NCBI GenBank assembly: GCA_017303905.1
Contig: JAFLBH010000001.1
Span: 969,809 to 1,033,808 of the forward strand
Reading direction: 5' to 3'
From: Bacteroidota bacterium
GTDB taxonomy: Bacteria > Bacteroidota > Bacteroidia > B-17B0 > Aurantibacillaceae
DNA length: 64,000 bases
In this document: piece by piece, positions 42,995 through 52,084 of the stretch
How the letters are laid out: the number at the start of each line of letters is the position of its first letter
Position numbering within the stretch: position 1 is the stretch's first letter
Program-made: the position numbers and the translations under genes
The notes under the pieces: model-generated
Database searches by the model: none
Told to the model about the DNA's origin: nothing
What the model saw: only the letters and a program-made list of their open reading frames with translations

Positions 42995-43828
42995 ATGAAA
43001 AAACGTATTTTAACCTTATTATCTATTTCAGTTGTTATGCTCTCGGGCACTGCATTTATTGTTAAAAAAAGTAGTGGTGGTATCGTAGGTCGTACCGGTT
43101 CTCCGGGGGAGACAGGCTGTAATGCTTGCCATGGTGGCGGCGGCGGTACTACAACAGTTAGTATCACTGCTAATCCGGCATTTGTAGCAAACAAATATAT
43201 TCCCGGCCAAACTTATACCGTAAGTATAGTTGTGAGCAATGCTTCTTTTTCAAATTTTGGTTTTGGTTGTGAGATTTTAACAGCATCGAATACGAATGCT
43301 GGTAATATGACAACAGCGTTGCCGGGTGTGGCATTTGCTAATTCAGGTGCACGTAAAAATGCAATTCATTCCGGAATTAAAACCGGCTCAGGTAGTGCAA
43401 CTTTTCAGTTTGTTTGGGTAGCTCCAACAAGCGGATCGGCTACTGTTTATGCTGCAGGTAATGCTGTAAACGGAACCGGAGGAACTGCAGGTGATACACC
43501 GGGTTTAGGGAGTTTAGTTCTTAGTCCTGATTTGAGTTCAGGAATTACTGAAGCACAATCTAGTTCTTTTTCAGGTGTTACTGTTTTCCCGAATCCAATT
43601 GCCGATGAATTTAAAGTAAACTATAATTTATTGGAGCAGGGTGAAGTAAAAGCTGCCATTTATGATTTGCAAGGAAAATTGGTAGCTGAACTATTTACAG
43701 AAAACCAATCAACAGGTTTTCACTCGCAACAATTAGATTTACCGGAGAATTGTACCGGTGGAGTTTACTTCCTAAAGTTGGCACAACAAGGTAAAAAGGA
43801 ACTTCAAAGAATCATAATTGTTCAATAG
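42995..43828 (+). CDS. secreted CxxCH protein with T9SS sorting domain
   Basis: The ATG at 42995 (MKKRILTLLSISVVMLSGTAF) gives a signal peptide; an ATG 18 bases upstream is less likely. In 277 residues, GRTGSPGETGCNACHGGGGG carries a CxxCH heme-binding-like motif, then a choice-of-anchor V/reeler-like beta sandwich (YIPGQTYTVSIVVSNASFSNFGFG) and a T9SS domain (VFPNPIADEFKVNY to LQRIIIVQ). Proteins of this type are known in Bacteroidota; whether heme is attached is unknown. The gene stands alone. Confidence 0.8.
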   Translation: MKKRILTLLSISVVMLSGTAFIVKKSSGGIVGRTGSPGETGCNACHGGGGGTTTVSITANPAFVANKYIPGQTYTVSIVVSNASFSNFGFGCEILTASNTNAGNMTTALPGVAFANSGARKNAIHSGIKTGSGSATFQFVWVAPTSGSATVYAAGNAVNGTGGTAGDTPGLGSLVLSPDLSSGITEAQSSSFSGVTVFPNPIADEFKVNYNLLEQGEVKAAIYDLQGKLVAELFTENQSTGFHSQQLDLPENCTGGVYFLKLAQQGKKELQRIIIVQ

Positions 43829-43904
43829 TCCCGTTTTTAGCCTTATTTGTCTAAGTTGCGCTAAAAAAAGGGTCTAAAATAACACGGTACATTAAACTAT
43901 TTTA

Positions 43905-43912
43905 TAGATTTG
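43905..43912 (+). promoter_or_regulatory. -7 element of the aminotransferase gene
   Basis: TAGATTTG matches TAnnTTTG, 15 bases before the ATG; no clear -33 TTG. Confidence 0.45.
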
Positions 43913-43927
43913 TTCTCAATATAGTTT

Positions 43928-45124
43928 ATGCCATATCTCTCACAACGCGTAAAAGACATTGCTGAATCGCAAACCATTGCGATGGCAAGAAAAAGCCGCG
44001 AGCTCAAAGCTCAAGGCATTGATATTATTAGCTTAAGTTTAGGCGAGCCCGATTTTGCAACACCTCAAATCATTAAGGATGCTGCGAAAAAAGCTATCGA
44101 TGATAACTTTAGTTATTATACCCATGTTTCGGGTTATGTCGAGTTACGACAAGCTATTTGCGAAAAGTTTAAGCGCGATAACAAAGTAGAATATACCCCC
44201 GATGAAATTGTAGTTTCAACCGGAGCCAAACAAAGTATTGCTAATGCAGTTTTGTGTTTGGTGAATGAAGGTGATGAGGTGATTGTGCCTTCTCCGTTTT
44301 GGGTAAGTTATTTAGAGATTTTAAAATTGGCAGGAGCAAAGCCTGTTATTATCAATACCACTATCGAGTCGGATTTTAAAGTAACACCTGCTCAATTAGA
44401 AAAGCACATTACACCAAAGACACGATTAATTATTTTCAGCACACCTTGTAATCCAACAGGCTCCGTATATTCTAAAGATGAATTAAAAGGAATTGCGGAT
44501 GTGGTTGTGAAGCACGAAGATTTATATGTTATCAGCGACGAAATTTATGAGCACATTAATTTTGTTGGTGGTCACGAATGCTTAGCACAGTTTGCGCATG
44601 TTAAAGATCGTGTTGTTGTTATCAATGGCGTTTCCAAAGGTTTTGCAATGACCGGATGGAGAGGCGGAATTATGGCGGCTCCAAAATGGTTGGCACAAGC
44701 GTGTGATAAAATGCAAGGACAATTTACTTCAGCTACTTGTAGTATAACGCAAAAGGCCATGCACAAAGCCATGGAGTTAGATTTTGATACGTATATCAAG
44801 CCAATGCGTGACGCGTTTCAAAAACGTCGTGATTTGGTATTGCAGTTGATGAAAGAAATTCCGGGATTAAAAACCAATTTACCTCAAGGCGCATTCTATG
44901 TTTTTCCAGAAGTGAGTTATTATTTTGGAAAATCTTATAACGGAAAAACAATTCAAAATGCAACGGATTTATCCATGTTTTTATTGGAAGAAGCATTCGT
45001 AGCTTTAGTTCCGGGTGCCGCATTTGGTGATGATAATTATATTCGTTTTTCTTACGCAACATCTGAAGAGAATTTAAGAAAAGCATTAACCCGCATGAAA
45101 GAGGCATTAGCCAAATTGAAATAA
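43928..45124 (+). CDS. aspC: PLP-dependent aminotransferase (aspartate aminotransferase type)
   Basis: 398 residues, class I fold. Motifs: SLSLGEPDFATP, YTHVSGYVELRQAI, STGAKQSIAN, STPCNPTGSVYS, DEIYEHI, and VSKGFAMTGWRGG with the PLP Lys, plus NYIRFSYATSEENL with the carboxylate-binding Arg. Aspartate or broad-specificity transamination is likely. The kinase gene follows one base after the stop, suggesting cotranscription. Confidence 0.9.
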   Translation: MPYLSQRVKDIAESQTIAMARKSRELKAQGIDIISLSLGEPDFATPQIIKDAAKKAIDDNFSYYTHVSGYVELRQAICEKFKRDNKVEYTPDEIVVSTGAKQSIANAVLCLVNEGDEVIVPSPFWVSYLEILKLAGAKPVIINTTIESDFKVTPAQLEKHITPKTRLIIFSTPCNPTGSVYSKDELKGIADVVVKHEDLYVISDEIYEHINFVGGHECLAQFAHVKDRVVVINGVSKGFAMTGWRGGIMAAPKWLAQACDKMQGQFTSATCSITQKAMHKAMELDFDTYIKPMRDAFQKRRDLVLQLMKEIPGLKTNLPQGAFYVFPEVSYYFGKSYNGKTIQNATDLSMFLLEEAFVALVPGAAFGDDNYIRFSYATSEENLRKALTRMKEALAKLK

Positions 45125-45125
45125 A

Positions 45126-46142
45126 ATGAGAAAGTTTTCAATTAAGAAAGATCACATCCGCGAAATTTTTAAATCATTCAATAATCTTAACGTACTGATT
45201 ATTGGTGACGTGATGGTGGATAGTTATATGTGGGGAAAAGTAAATCGTATTTCTCCGGAAGCGCCTGTACCTATCGTAGCTGTAAATAAGAAAGAACGTC
45301 GCTTAGGTGGTGCAGCGAATGTGGCTTTGAACATTCAGGCCTTGGGTGCGAATCCTATTTTATGTTCTGTAATTGGTGTGGATTATGAAGGTATGGCCTT
45401 CTTGGATTTATTGCGCCAACAAAAATTAAGTCAGAAAGGTATTTTAAAATCACGCGACCGAATTACAACGGTAAAAACGCGCGTGATAGGAAATAATTCG
45501 CAATTGGTTCGTGTTGACGAAGAAACAGAAGACGATATTACCGCAGATGAAACACAAAATCTTTTAACGCTTATCTCTTATATCATTGGTCACGATAAAA
45601 TCGATGTTATCATTTTTGAAGATTACAATAAGGGATTAATTACACCGAAATTGATTCAGAAGGTTGTTGAATTAGCCAAGAGTAAAGGCATTCCAACATG
45701 CGTTGACCCTAAAAAGAAAAACTTTAACGCGTATAAAGGTGTTACATTGTTTAAACCAAATTTAAAAGAATTGCGTGAAGGATTGAAGTTAGATGTGGAT
45801 GGAGATAATATCAATGAGCTTCAACGCGCCGTAAGTAGTTTCCGTGTAAAGCAAAAATTGGAAACAGCATTAGTGACATTAGCGGATAAAGGCGTTATTA
45901 CAAACTCAAGAAGTGTAAAGGAACATGTGGAAGCCCACGTGCGTAATATCGCGGATGTTTCAGGCGCAGGCGATACGGTTATTAGTGTGGCATCGTTATG
46001 TCGTGCATTAGAGTGTAATCCGATTTTTACAGCAGCGTTAGCTAATTTGGCAGGAGGATTGGTATGTCAGGAAGTTGGCGTTGTTCCAATCAATAAAGAA
46101 ACTTTGTTACGTGAGGCTTTGGATTTAGATTTCGTGAAGTAA
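45126..46142 (+). CDS. PfkB-family sugar kinase, HldE/RfaE1-like
   Basis: 338-residue ribokinase-type kinase. VLIIGDVMVDSYMWGKVNRISPEAPVPIVAV and RRLGGAANVALNIQALGA match heptose-7-phosphate kinase (HldE N-terminal domain), and DVSGAGDTVISV is the PfkB signature 2 with the catalytic Asp. No nucleotidyl-transferase domain is fused. In lipopolysaccharide makers this step leads to ADP-heptose; kdsA and O-antigen ligase in the window fit that pathway. Some Bacteroidota homologues have unclear substrates. Confidence 0.8.
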   Translation: MRKFSIKKDHIREIFKSFNNLNVLIIGDVMVDSYMWGKVNRISPEAPVPIVAVNKKERRLGGAANVALNIQALGANPILCSVIGVDYEGMAFLDLLRQQKLSQKGILKSRDRITTVKTRVIGNNSQLVRVDEETEDDITADETQNLLTLISYIIGHDKIDVIIFEDYNKGLITPKLIQKVVELAKSKGIPTCVDPKKKNFNAYKGVTLFKPNLKELREGLKLDVDGDNINELQRAVSSFRVKQKLETALVTLADKGVITNSRSVKEHVEAHVRNIADVSGAGDTVISVASLCRALECNPIFTAALANLAGGLVCQEVGVVPINKETLLREALDLDFVK

Positions 46143-46164
46143 GAACACTGAGATAGAGAGAAGT
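46143..46164 (+). repeat. left inverted repeat of the GxxExxY module
   Basis: GAACACTGAGATAGAGAG, inverted relative to the right end at 46568-46602 (reverse complement AACACAGAGTTACAGAG). It fills the spacer between the kinase stop and the GxxExxY start. Confidence 0.7.
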
Positions 46165-46584
46165 ATGAGTTACACGGAGGAGGATTATAATAAGTTAACA
46201 GAGTTGATTATCTCATGTGCAATTGACGTTCATAAGGAATTAGGACCAGGGCTTTTAGAATCAGTATACGAAGTTTGTTTGGTATCAGTTATGCGAGAGA
46301 GAGGGTTAAAGGTAAAAAGTCAGGTATCCTTACCTATTTATTTTAGAGGTGAAGAATTGAATAAGAATTTTATCATTGACGTTTTAGTAAATGATTTGAT
46401 TATTCTGGAGTTAAAATCAATTGAAGCCATTCTTCCAATTCATGAAGCTCAACTTGTAACGTATCTTAAACTTGCAGACAAGAAACTGGGCTTGCTTATA
46501 AATTTCAATGTGCCATTGTTGAAAGACGGAGTTAGGCGCAGGATCAATGGTTATCTAAATGAGAGAAACTCAGTGCTCTCGTGA
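46165..46584 (+). CDS. GxxExxY family PD-(D/E)XK nuclease-like protein
   Basis: 139 residues. GPGLLESVYE contains the name-giving G-x-x-E-x-x-Y, and FIIDVLVNDLIILELKSIE supplies the D and ExK residues of the PD-(D/E)XK nuclease fold. KLGLLINFNVPLLKDGVRR is the family end motif. Function is unknown. It is lodged between a sugar kinase and ubiE/menG, and its last codons (SVLS) lie in the right inverted repeat, which ends just before the next start. Confidence 0.92.
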   Translation: MSYTEEDYNKLTELIISCAIDVHKELGPGLLESVYEVCLVSVMRERGLKVKSQVSLPIYFRGEELNKNFIIDVLVNDLIILELKSIEAILPIHEAQLVTYLKLADKKLGLLINFNVPLLKDGVRRRINGYLNERNSVLS

Positions 46585-46602
46585 GCTCTGTAACTCTGTG
46601 TT
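46568..46602 (+). repeat. right inverted repeat of the GxxExxY module
   Basis: CTCAGTGCTCTCGTGAGCTC and TGTAACTCTGTGTTG. CACAGAG-type repeats of this kind often flank GxxExxY genes. Confidence 0.65.
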
Positions 46603-46610
46603 GAAATAAA

Positions 46611-47333
46611 ATGAATAAAGTTACCCCATATAATACAGGCGCGGCCAAGAAGGAAGAAGTTGAGCAAATGTTTGATAACATTGCTTTTCGTTATGATTTT
46701 CTTAATTCGCTTCTTTCATTAGGTATCCATAAAGGTTGGAGAAAAAAATGCGTCAAGAAATTAGAACCAATTCAGCCGAAAGCAATTTTAGATGTGGCTA
46801 CAGGCACCGGTGATTTTGCCATTGCCTGTGCAAAGCTAAATCCAACAAAAATTACAGGCGTCGATATTTCAGAAGGCATGATGAAATTCGGACGCGAGAA
46901 ATTAAAGAAATTAAATCTGGATAAATTAATTACGCTTGAGAAAGGTGATGCCGAAACGCTCGCGTTCGAGGATAATTCTTATGATGCAATTGTAGTGGGA
47001 TTTGGTGTACGTAATTTCGAAAATTTGGAGAAAGGCATAATTAATTTACAACGCATTTTAAAACCAGGCGGAAAAATTATCATTCTTGAATTTTCTTATC
47101 CTCGTCGTTTTCCGGTAAAGCAATTTTATAATTTTTATTTTTCATACGTAACGCCTTTTATCGGTAAAGTGTTTTCGAAGGATAGTCGCGCTTACTCATA
47201 TTTACCGGAGAGTGTAAAAGCTTTTCCGGATAATGAAAATTTTACGGCCATACTAACTAAATGCGGATTTAAAAACGCTAATTTCGAATCAGTTTCGTTA
47301 GGCATTGCGGCAATTTACGAAGCCGGAAAATAA
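46611..47333 (+). CDS. ubiE: demethylmenaquinone/ubiquinone C-methyltransferase
   Basis: 240 residues. YDFLNSLLSLGIHKGWRKKCV, SAM motif I LDVATGTGDFAIA, GVDISEGMM, the YDAIVVGFGVRNFENLEKGI segment and GGKIIILEFSYP are diagnostic of UbiE/MenG. In this group it would make menaquinone from demethylmenaquinone. The ATG lies 8 bases after the GxxExxY repeat ends. Normal length. Confidence 0.95.
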   Translation: MNKVTPYNTGAAKKEEVEQMFDNIAFRYDFLNSLLSLGIHKGWRKKCVKKLEPIQPKAILDVATGTGDFAIACAKLNPTKITGVDISEGMMKFGREKLKKLNLDKLITLEKGDAETLAFEDNSYDAIVVGFGVRNFENLEKGIINLQRILKPGGKIIILEFSYPRRFPVKQFYNFYFSYVTPFIGKVFSKDSRAYSYLPESVKAFPDNENFTAILTKCGFKNANFESVSLGIAAIYEAGK

Positions 47334-47350
47334 ATTTTAGGGATAGGAAT

Positions 47351-48241
47351 TTAATCTTTACATAAATCAATTTCTTTAAAATGTTTTGGATTGATTAATC
47401 CAAGTTCATGTGTATCTATTCTTTTGTCGATAAACAAATCATAGAAATTTCTTACTAGATCTTTGATTCGCTTAGGTATCAGTTTCCGATAAAGATGTTT
47501 AATGCCTGAATCTTCTTTTCTTTTTTTATCTGTCGCAACTGATTCGTTAATATCCCAGGTTCTCTCATAATCACTTTGCTGAGGTACCGAAAATGATGCA
47601 CTGTGTTTTAATTTTTGCGCAATTACATAAATAAAAATCGGCAAACCATTGGCTACTTCAATGCGAGATTTCATTTCTTTTGGATCCATGGCCTCAAACC
47701 ATTTGTCTGCCACCCGAATCAAAACTTTATGCATTTTAAATCCGTTTTGTTCGGAAAATACGCGATAATATAATTCCGGACTAAATTGATAAAAACCATG
47801 TCCCATTTGATTATTTCCCGGGGTAAAACCTATAAAGAAACCATCTTGCTTTAAAGAAAGCATGCAAGATTGAATGGCAAGCGGAAAATTAAAAACATGT
47901 TCTAGTGTTCCGCCATCAATGACCACAGAAAATTTTTGATGAAGGGTTATTGGTAAAGGTGTATTAAGATCGTGTAGGATACTTGCATTTTCATACTTGG
48001 ACACATCCATGCTTTGTGGCATTGACGCACCTAGAAATTCGAGAAATCCCTCTGTGTATTCTGAGGAAAAAAGATGAGCAGGAGGGCTTTCCTTCAAATT
48101 AAATTTGGAAAGCAAGGAATAAAATTCTTTTTCGTTGAAATAGCGCGTTAGTCTGCCGAGCGTTAAAGTGCTTTCAAAATTAACGTTGAATTTTTTCTTG
48201 GCATAAATTAAAAGCTCCGCATCATATTTGTTGATTCCCAT
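47351..48241 (-). CDS. SAM-dependent methyltransferase-like protein
   Basis: The 296-residue protein has a methyltransferase-like middle: FSVVIDGGTLEHVFNFPLAIQSCMLSLKQDGFFIGFTPGNNQMGHGFYQFSPELYYRVFSEQNGF. This matches the style of class I methyltransferases near polysaccharide genes (VIDGGTLEHV where D.G..EH is the functional core), although the usual glycine-rich SAM motif I is missing or replaced. The C-terminal stretch KLIPKRIKDLVRNFYDLF is basic. A role in glycan synthesis is only a guess. It converges with ubiE. Confidence 0.6.
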   Translation of the reverse strand: MGINKYDAELLIYAKKKFNVNFESTLTLGRLTRYFNEKEFYSLLSKFNLKESPPAHLFSSEYTEGFLEFLGASMPQSMDVSKYENASILHDLNTPLPITLHQKFSVVIDGGTLEHVFNFPLAIQSCMLSLKQDGFFIGFTPGNNQMGHGFYQFSPELYYRVFSEQNGFKMHKVLIRVADKWFEAMDPKEMKSRIEVANGLPIFIYVIAQKLKHSASFSVPQQSDYERTWDINESVATDKKRKEDSGIKHLYRKLIPKRIKDLVRNFYDLFIDKRIDTHELGLINPKHFKEIDLCKD

Positions 48242-48277
48242 ATAAATCCTCTTAAGCTAATGTACAAATTATAAATA

Positions 48278-48307
48278 AAAAAGCCCGCTTGATACTGCGG
48301 GCTTTTT
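48278..48307 (-). terminator. terminator between kdsA and the methyltransferase-like gene
   Basis: AAAAAGCCCGC-TTGATACT-GCGGGCTTTTT; A and T tracts on both sides. It lies downstream of kdsA on the minus strand. Confidence 0.85.
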
Positions 48308-48320
48308 CGTAGCACTTATC

Positions 48321-49145
48321 TTAGTACTTTCTGACTACATTGTGAATTTCAAGCAATGGTTTTAAAAATTCTTCTAAATCATAAACACATAATTGAGAAG
48401 CAGCATCACATAAAGCTTTTTCGGGTTCAGGATGTGTTTCTATAAACACACCATCAACGCCACTGGCAACACCGGCACGAGAAAGTACCGGTAAAAACTC
48501 ACGGGCTCCACCTTTGGCATCAGAACTTGGAATGCCATATTTACGCACGCAGTGTGTAACATCAAATACAACCGGATAGCCTAAATTATTTAAGTGATAA
48601 AAACTTCTTGGATCAACAATCAAATCATTGTATCCAAAAGTATAACCGCGCTCCGTTAAAATTACTTTATCATTACCACTCTCAATGCATTTTTGCAAAG
48701 GATGCTTCATGTTGTCGGGCGCTAAAAACTGTCCGTGTTTAATGTTAACCACTTTTCCTGTTTTTGCAGCGGCAACCAATAAAGTGGATTGCATACATAA
48801 GTAAGCAGGAATTTGTAAAACGTCCACTACTTCAGCGGCAGCGGCAGCTTGGTCGGGATAATGAATATCGGTTAAAACCGGAAATCCAAATTGCTCTTTT
48901 ACTTTCGCCAGCATGGCCACACCTTTGCTTAGGCCGGGACCATCATAGTATTTTAAACTGCTTCTGTTATCCTTTTGAAACGAAGATTTGTAAATCACCT
49001 TTATTTTTAAACGCTCTGATACTTCTTTCAGCATCTCAGCAGTTTTCATCATTATGGATTCTTCTTCAATAACGCATGGACCGGAGATTAAGAATAAATC
49101 TTTGGCGCCACACTCAATGTTCCCTACTTTAATTGTTTTTTTCAT
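48321..49145 (-). CDS. kdsA: 3-deoxy-8-phosphooctulonate synthase
   Basis: 274 residues, full length. FLISGPCVIEEES, VIYKSSFQKDNRSSLKYYDGPGLSKGVAML, PVLTDIHYPDQAA, NIKHGQFLAPDNM, YPVVFDVTHCVRKYG and GVFIETHPEPEKALCD are KdsA hallmarks. It condenses arabinose 5-phosphate and phosphoenolpyruvate to Kdo 8-phosphate for lipid A inner core. The presence supports a lipopolysaccharide outer membrane. Confidence 0.97.
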   Translation of the reverse strand: MKKTIKVGNIECGAKDLFLISGPCVIEEESIMMKTAEMLKEVSERLKIKVIYKSSFQKDNRSSLKYYDGPGLSKGVAMLAKVKEQFGFPVLTDIHYPDQAAAAAEVVDVLQIPAYLCMQSTLLVAAAKTGKVVNIKHGQFLAPDNMKHPLQKCIESGNDKVILTERGYTFGYNDLIVDPRSFYHLNNLGYPVVFDVTHCVRKYGIPSSDAKGGAREFLPVLSRAGVASGVDGVFIETHPEPEKALCDAASQLCVYDLEEFLKPLLEIHNVVRKY

Positions 49146-49209
49146 GTTCTGAATTGTTGGGTAAAATTACAATATATATTCCTTTAAATTAAACTTTCGA
49201 TAATTTTCC

Positions 49210-49238
49210 TTGTCAAATCGATTAAATTTATATATTTG
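49210..49238 (+). promoter_or_regulatory. promoter of the Cu-monooxygenase-like gene
   Basis: TTG at 49210-49212 and TATATTTG at 49231-49238, 18 bases apart. The ATG is at 49254, so the leader is only about 9 bases. Confidence 0.6.
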
Positions 49239-49253
49239 ATTATAATTAAACCT

Positions 49254-50822
49254 ATGAAGAAAATTCTACTCGCTATTTTTGCATCTGCTTTTGCGATTTG
49301 CTTAAATGCACAAACATTTTACAAAGACGTTGCCGGTATTTTTTACGCCCGTTGTACATCTTGTCATCATCCCGGCGGCAATCCATATTCATTTATGAAT
49401 TATACCGGGGTTAATCAACTCAAATCGGTTATTCAGTATGATTTAAATAATAATATTATGCCACCTTGGAAGGCAGATACGTCTTATACACGTTTTCAGC
49501 ATGAACGAATTATTACGGCTGCCGAAAAAACACAAATTTTAAATTGGATTACAGGTGGAGCGCTTAAAGGTGATACTACGCAAGCTCCTGCTGCTCCAGT
49601 TTATTCGGGCGCATATCAGTTAAAAGGAGCAGCCGATATAGAAGTTAAAATACCGACTTACACAAGTACGGCTACAAGCACTGATATTTATCTTTGCTTT
49701 TCTGTTCCTACCGGATTAACACAAGACCGTGTTATTCGCGCTTTTGAAATTGTTCCGGGAAATAAAGCAATTGTACATCATGCTGTTATTATGGCCGATT
49801 CAAATGGAACTTACGTGAGTAATATGAGCGGTTCATGTTATAATATTCCTGGAGATTATGCAATTGGTACATTTGCTCCGGGCACGAAAGCTACTGTGTT
49901 TCCGAATAGTCCGCAGTTACGTGCAGGAATTAAATTAAAAGCCGGATCCAATGTTATCTTACAAATGCATTATCCAAAAGGTAGCGCAGGTCAAATTGAT
50001 AGCACAAAAATCAGACTCTACTTTTATCCAACTTCAACCACAGGCATTCGTCCTATTTATGTGACTACGCCATTACAAAATTGGAGTATGTTTATTCCTG
50101 CTAATACTACACAAACTTTTACGGCTTACTATCCAACTTCAGGCACATTAACTGATTCATTGTCTTTATTCGGAGTGTTTCCACATGCGCACTTATTAGG
50201 TAAGAGTATGTTGTTGTATGCAGTGAAACCGGGTGTTGATACGATTCCCATGATTCATGTTCCTAAGTGGGATTTTGAATGGCAAGATTATTATACCTAC
50301 AAAAAATTGGTGAAAATTCCGGCAGGCTATCGTTTATTTGCAAAACACGTTTACGATAACACCACCGCAAATCCACACAATCCTGTTCCTGTTAATGTAA
50401 CAGCGGGTGTAAATACAAATAACGAAATGTTGTTCGACGGTGTTATGTCTTTATTGTATCAGCCCGGCGATGAATTAATAGACCTGGAAGGATTAATGCA
50501 ACAAGACACTTTATTTTCTGGTATAAAGGAAAATAAAGAGATAACTACAAATCGATTACGAGCCATCGCTTTTCCTAATCCGTTTAGCAATAGTGTTTCG
50601 ATTCGTTATGCTTTATTTGAAAACGTAAATGTTACCATTGAGTTTAAAGATATACTTGGTCGTAAAATCTCAACAAACAATACCGGAAAGCAAACGGAAG
50701 GAATTAAAGAGTTTATCTGGAATGGTAAAAGCGATAGTGGAGATCTGTTGCCACAAGGTGTTTACTTCTACAGTATACGAGCCGGCGAGCAAGTCTTCGA
50801 TGGAAAAATAATTAAGCAATAA
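49254..50822 (+). CDS. secreted CxxCH and copper-monooxygenase-like protein with T9SS sorting domain
   Basis: The ATG at 49254 (MKKILLAIFASAFAICLNAQ) gives a signal peptide; an earlier ATG at 49236 lies in the promoter. In 522 residues: a cytochrome-like segment YARCTSCHHPGG (CxxCH) with MPPWK as a possible axial-Met region, then a type II copper, ascorbate-dependent-monooxygenase-like region with KAIVHHAVIMADS, VILQMHYPKG and FGVFPHAHLLGKSM as His clusters, and a C-terminal T9SS domain (AFPNPFSNSVSIRY). Members are predicted surface oxidoreductases; substrate unknown. Confidence 0.8.
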   Translation: MKKILLAIFASAFAICLNAQTFYKDVAGIFYARCTSCHHPGGNPYSFMNYTGVNQLKSVIQYDLNNNIMPPWKADTSYTRFQHERIITAAEKTQILNWITGGALKGDTTQAPAAPVYSGAYQLKGAADIEVKIPTYTSTATSTDIYLCFSVPTGLTQDRVIRAFEIVPGNKAIVHHAVIMADSNGTYVSNMSGSCYNIPGDYAIGTFAPGTKATVFPNSPQLRAGIKLKAGSNVILQMHYPKGSAGQIDSTKIRLYFYPTSTTGIRPIYVTTPLQNWSMFIPANTTQTFTAYYPTSGTLTDSLSLFGVFPHAHLLGKSMLLYAVKPGVDTIPMIHVPKWDFEWQDYYTYKKLVKIPAGYRLFAKHVYDNTTANPHNPVPVNVTAGVNTNNEMLFDGVMSLLYQPGDELIDLEGLMQQDTLFSGIKENKEITTNRLRAIAFPNPFSNSVSIRYALFENVNVTIEFKDILGRKISTNNTGKQTEGIKEFIWNGKSDSGDLLPQGVYFYSIRAGEQVFDGKIIKQ

Positions 50823-50825
50823 TTA

Positions 50826-50851
50826 AAAAGCCCGAAAATTTTCGGGCTTTT
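50826..50851. terminator. bidirectional terminator
   Basis: AAAAGCCCGAAAA mirrored perfectly by TTTTCGGGCTTTT. It serves the convergent genes at 49254 and 50857. Confidence 0.85.
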
Positions 50852-50856
50852 GTTTT

Positions 50857-52041
50857 TTATTTTCCTGATTTAATTTTCTTAAGCAACTCAGCAGTTTCTT
50901 TGTAATCATCGGCTCCCATGTTTTCGGCCTTTGCTTTTTCAATGGCTTTGTTCGCTTGTGTTTCGGCGTTTTTAAGATCACCACTTTTATAGAGCACTGC
51001 CGCATAAGTATCGAGATTGGCATAAGAGGCATTAATCTCACAGGCTCGCTGTGCCATTTTAACGGCACTGCCTAATAATTTTTTATCACTCACTTTTTCG
51101 TAAAAATTCCAAGCCATACCGTTTAATTCTTGTGAATCGTTATTGTAATGTTTCTGAAAATCGGAAGCAGCGAGTTCGTAATATTTGGTGTTATCAAATC
51201 GCTTATAAGCTTCCATGTCTGCTTCAAAAATAATTTTATCGGTGTTTGGCCATTTCATGTTTGCAAATTCCTTTTTTGCATTTTCGTAACCGGCTTTATC
51301 AAATTCTTTCGCGCGTGTGTATTTAGAAAAATAACTTTTTCCCAATTGCTCTAATTTCTGAACAACGGCATCTTTTCCAAATGATTTTTCGAATAAATTG
51401 AGATTGCTCAGAAAATATTTCATTTCACGCGATTCATGGTTGTAAACAAAATCACGAAGTACAGTCCAGTTATTTTCTTTGGTTAAATCAGCTTCTTTTA
51501 CACTTGCAATGTATTCTAATGCTCGAGCCGAAGGATCTAAACAACAACTCATAAGTAAATCGATATATTCAGTAACGTTTTGTTCCGTTAAAATGGATTT
51601 TTCAAATTCTGATTTTTTATATGAAAAGGTTTTTTCTTTTTCAAATGCTGTTTTACCAAAACTCACAAATGCCTGAGTTGGCATGGAGCCTGCAACACGA
51701 TGAATAACTTTTCCGTCGCCATCTAATATTAAAAAATTCGGATAACAACGTACATCGTATTTTTCGGCGAATGCAATTCCTTCACCTTTTTCAGCATCAA
51801 TTTTAAGATTCACAAAATTCGCATTGTAATAATCGGCAGCTGTGTCGTTCGTAAAAATGTTTTTCGACATCCATTTACACGGTCCACACCAGGTGGTGTA
51901 AGCATCTACTAAAATGAATTTATTTTCTTTTTTAGCTTTTTCAAAAACAGAAGCCAGGTTGCCTGTTTCAAAATTGATGTGACGGTTTTGTGAAAATGCC
52001 AATACCGGCAATGCGCTGAATATTAATAATGATTTTTTCAT
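50857..52041 (-). CDS. periplasmic thioredoxin-family protein with TPR-like C-terminal half
   Basis: The ATG at 52039-52041 (MKKSLLIFSALPVLAFSQ) starts with a signal peptide; an earlier in-frame ATG adds eight residues. In 394 residues, about 20-130 are a thioredoxin fold with the active site TTWCGPCKWM and cis-Pro loop CYPNFLI. Residues 140-394 are helical with TPR-like repeats (KMAQRACEINASYANLDTYAAVLYKSGDLKNAETQANKAI). It likely reduces or shuffles disulphides outside the cytoplasm. Separated by 43 bases from the outer-membrane receptor gene upstream. Confidence 0.85.
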   Translation of the reverse strand: MKKSLLIFSALPVLAFSQNRHINFETGNLASVFEKAKKENKFILVDAYTTWCGPCKWMSKNIFTNDTAADYYNANFVNLKIDAEKGEGIAFAEKYDVRCYPNFLILDGDGKVIHRVAGSMPTQAFVSFGKTAFEKEKTFSYKKSEFEKSILTEQNVTEYIDLLMSCCLDPSARALEYIASVKEADLTKENNWTVLRDFVYNHESREMKYFLSNLNLFEKSFGKDAVVQKLEQLGKSYFSKYTRAKEFDKAGYENAKKEFANMKWPNTDKIIFEADMEAYKRFDNTKYYELAASDFQKHYNNDSQELNGMAWNFYEKVSDKKLLGSAVKMAQRACEINASYANLDTYAAVLYKSGDLKNAETQANKAIEKAKAENMGADDYKETAELLKKIKSGK

Positions 52042-52084
52042 AACGTAAAGTATAAAAGTAAGCAATTAATATGTGGTAGATATT

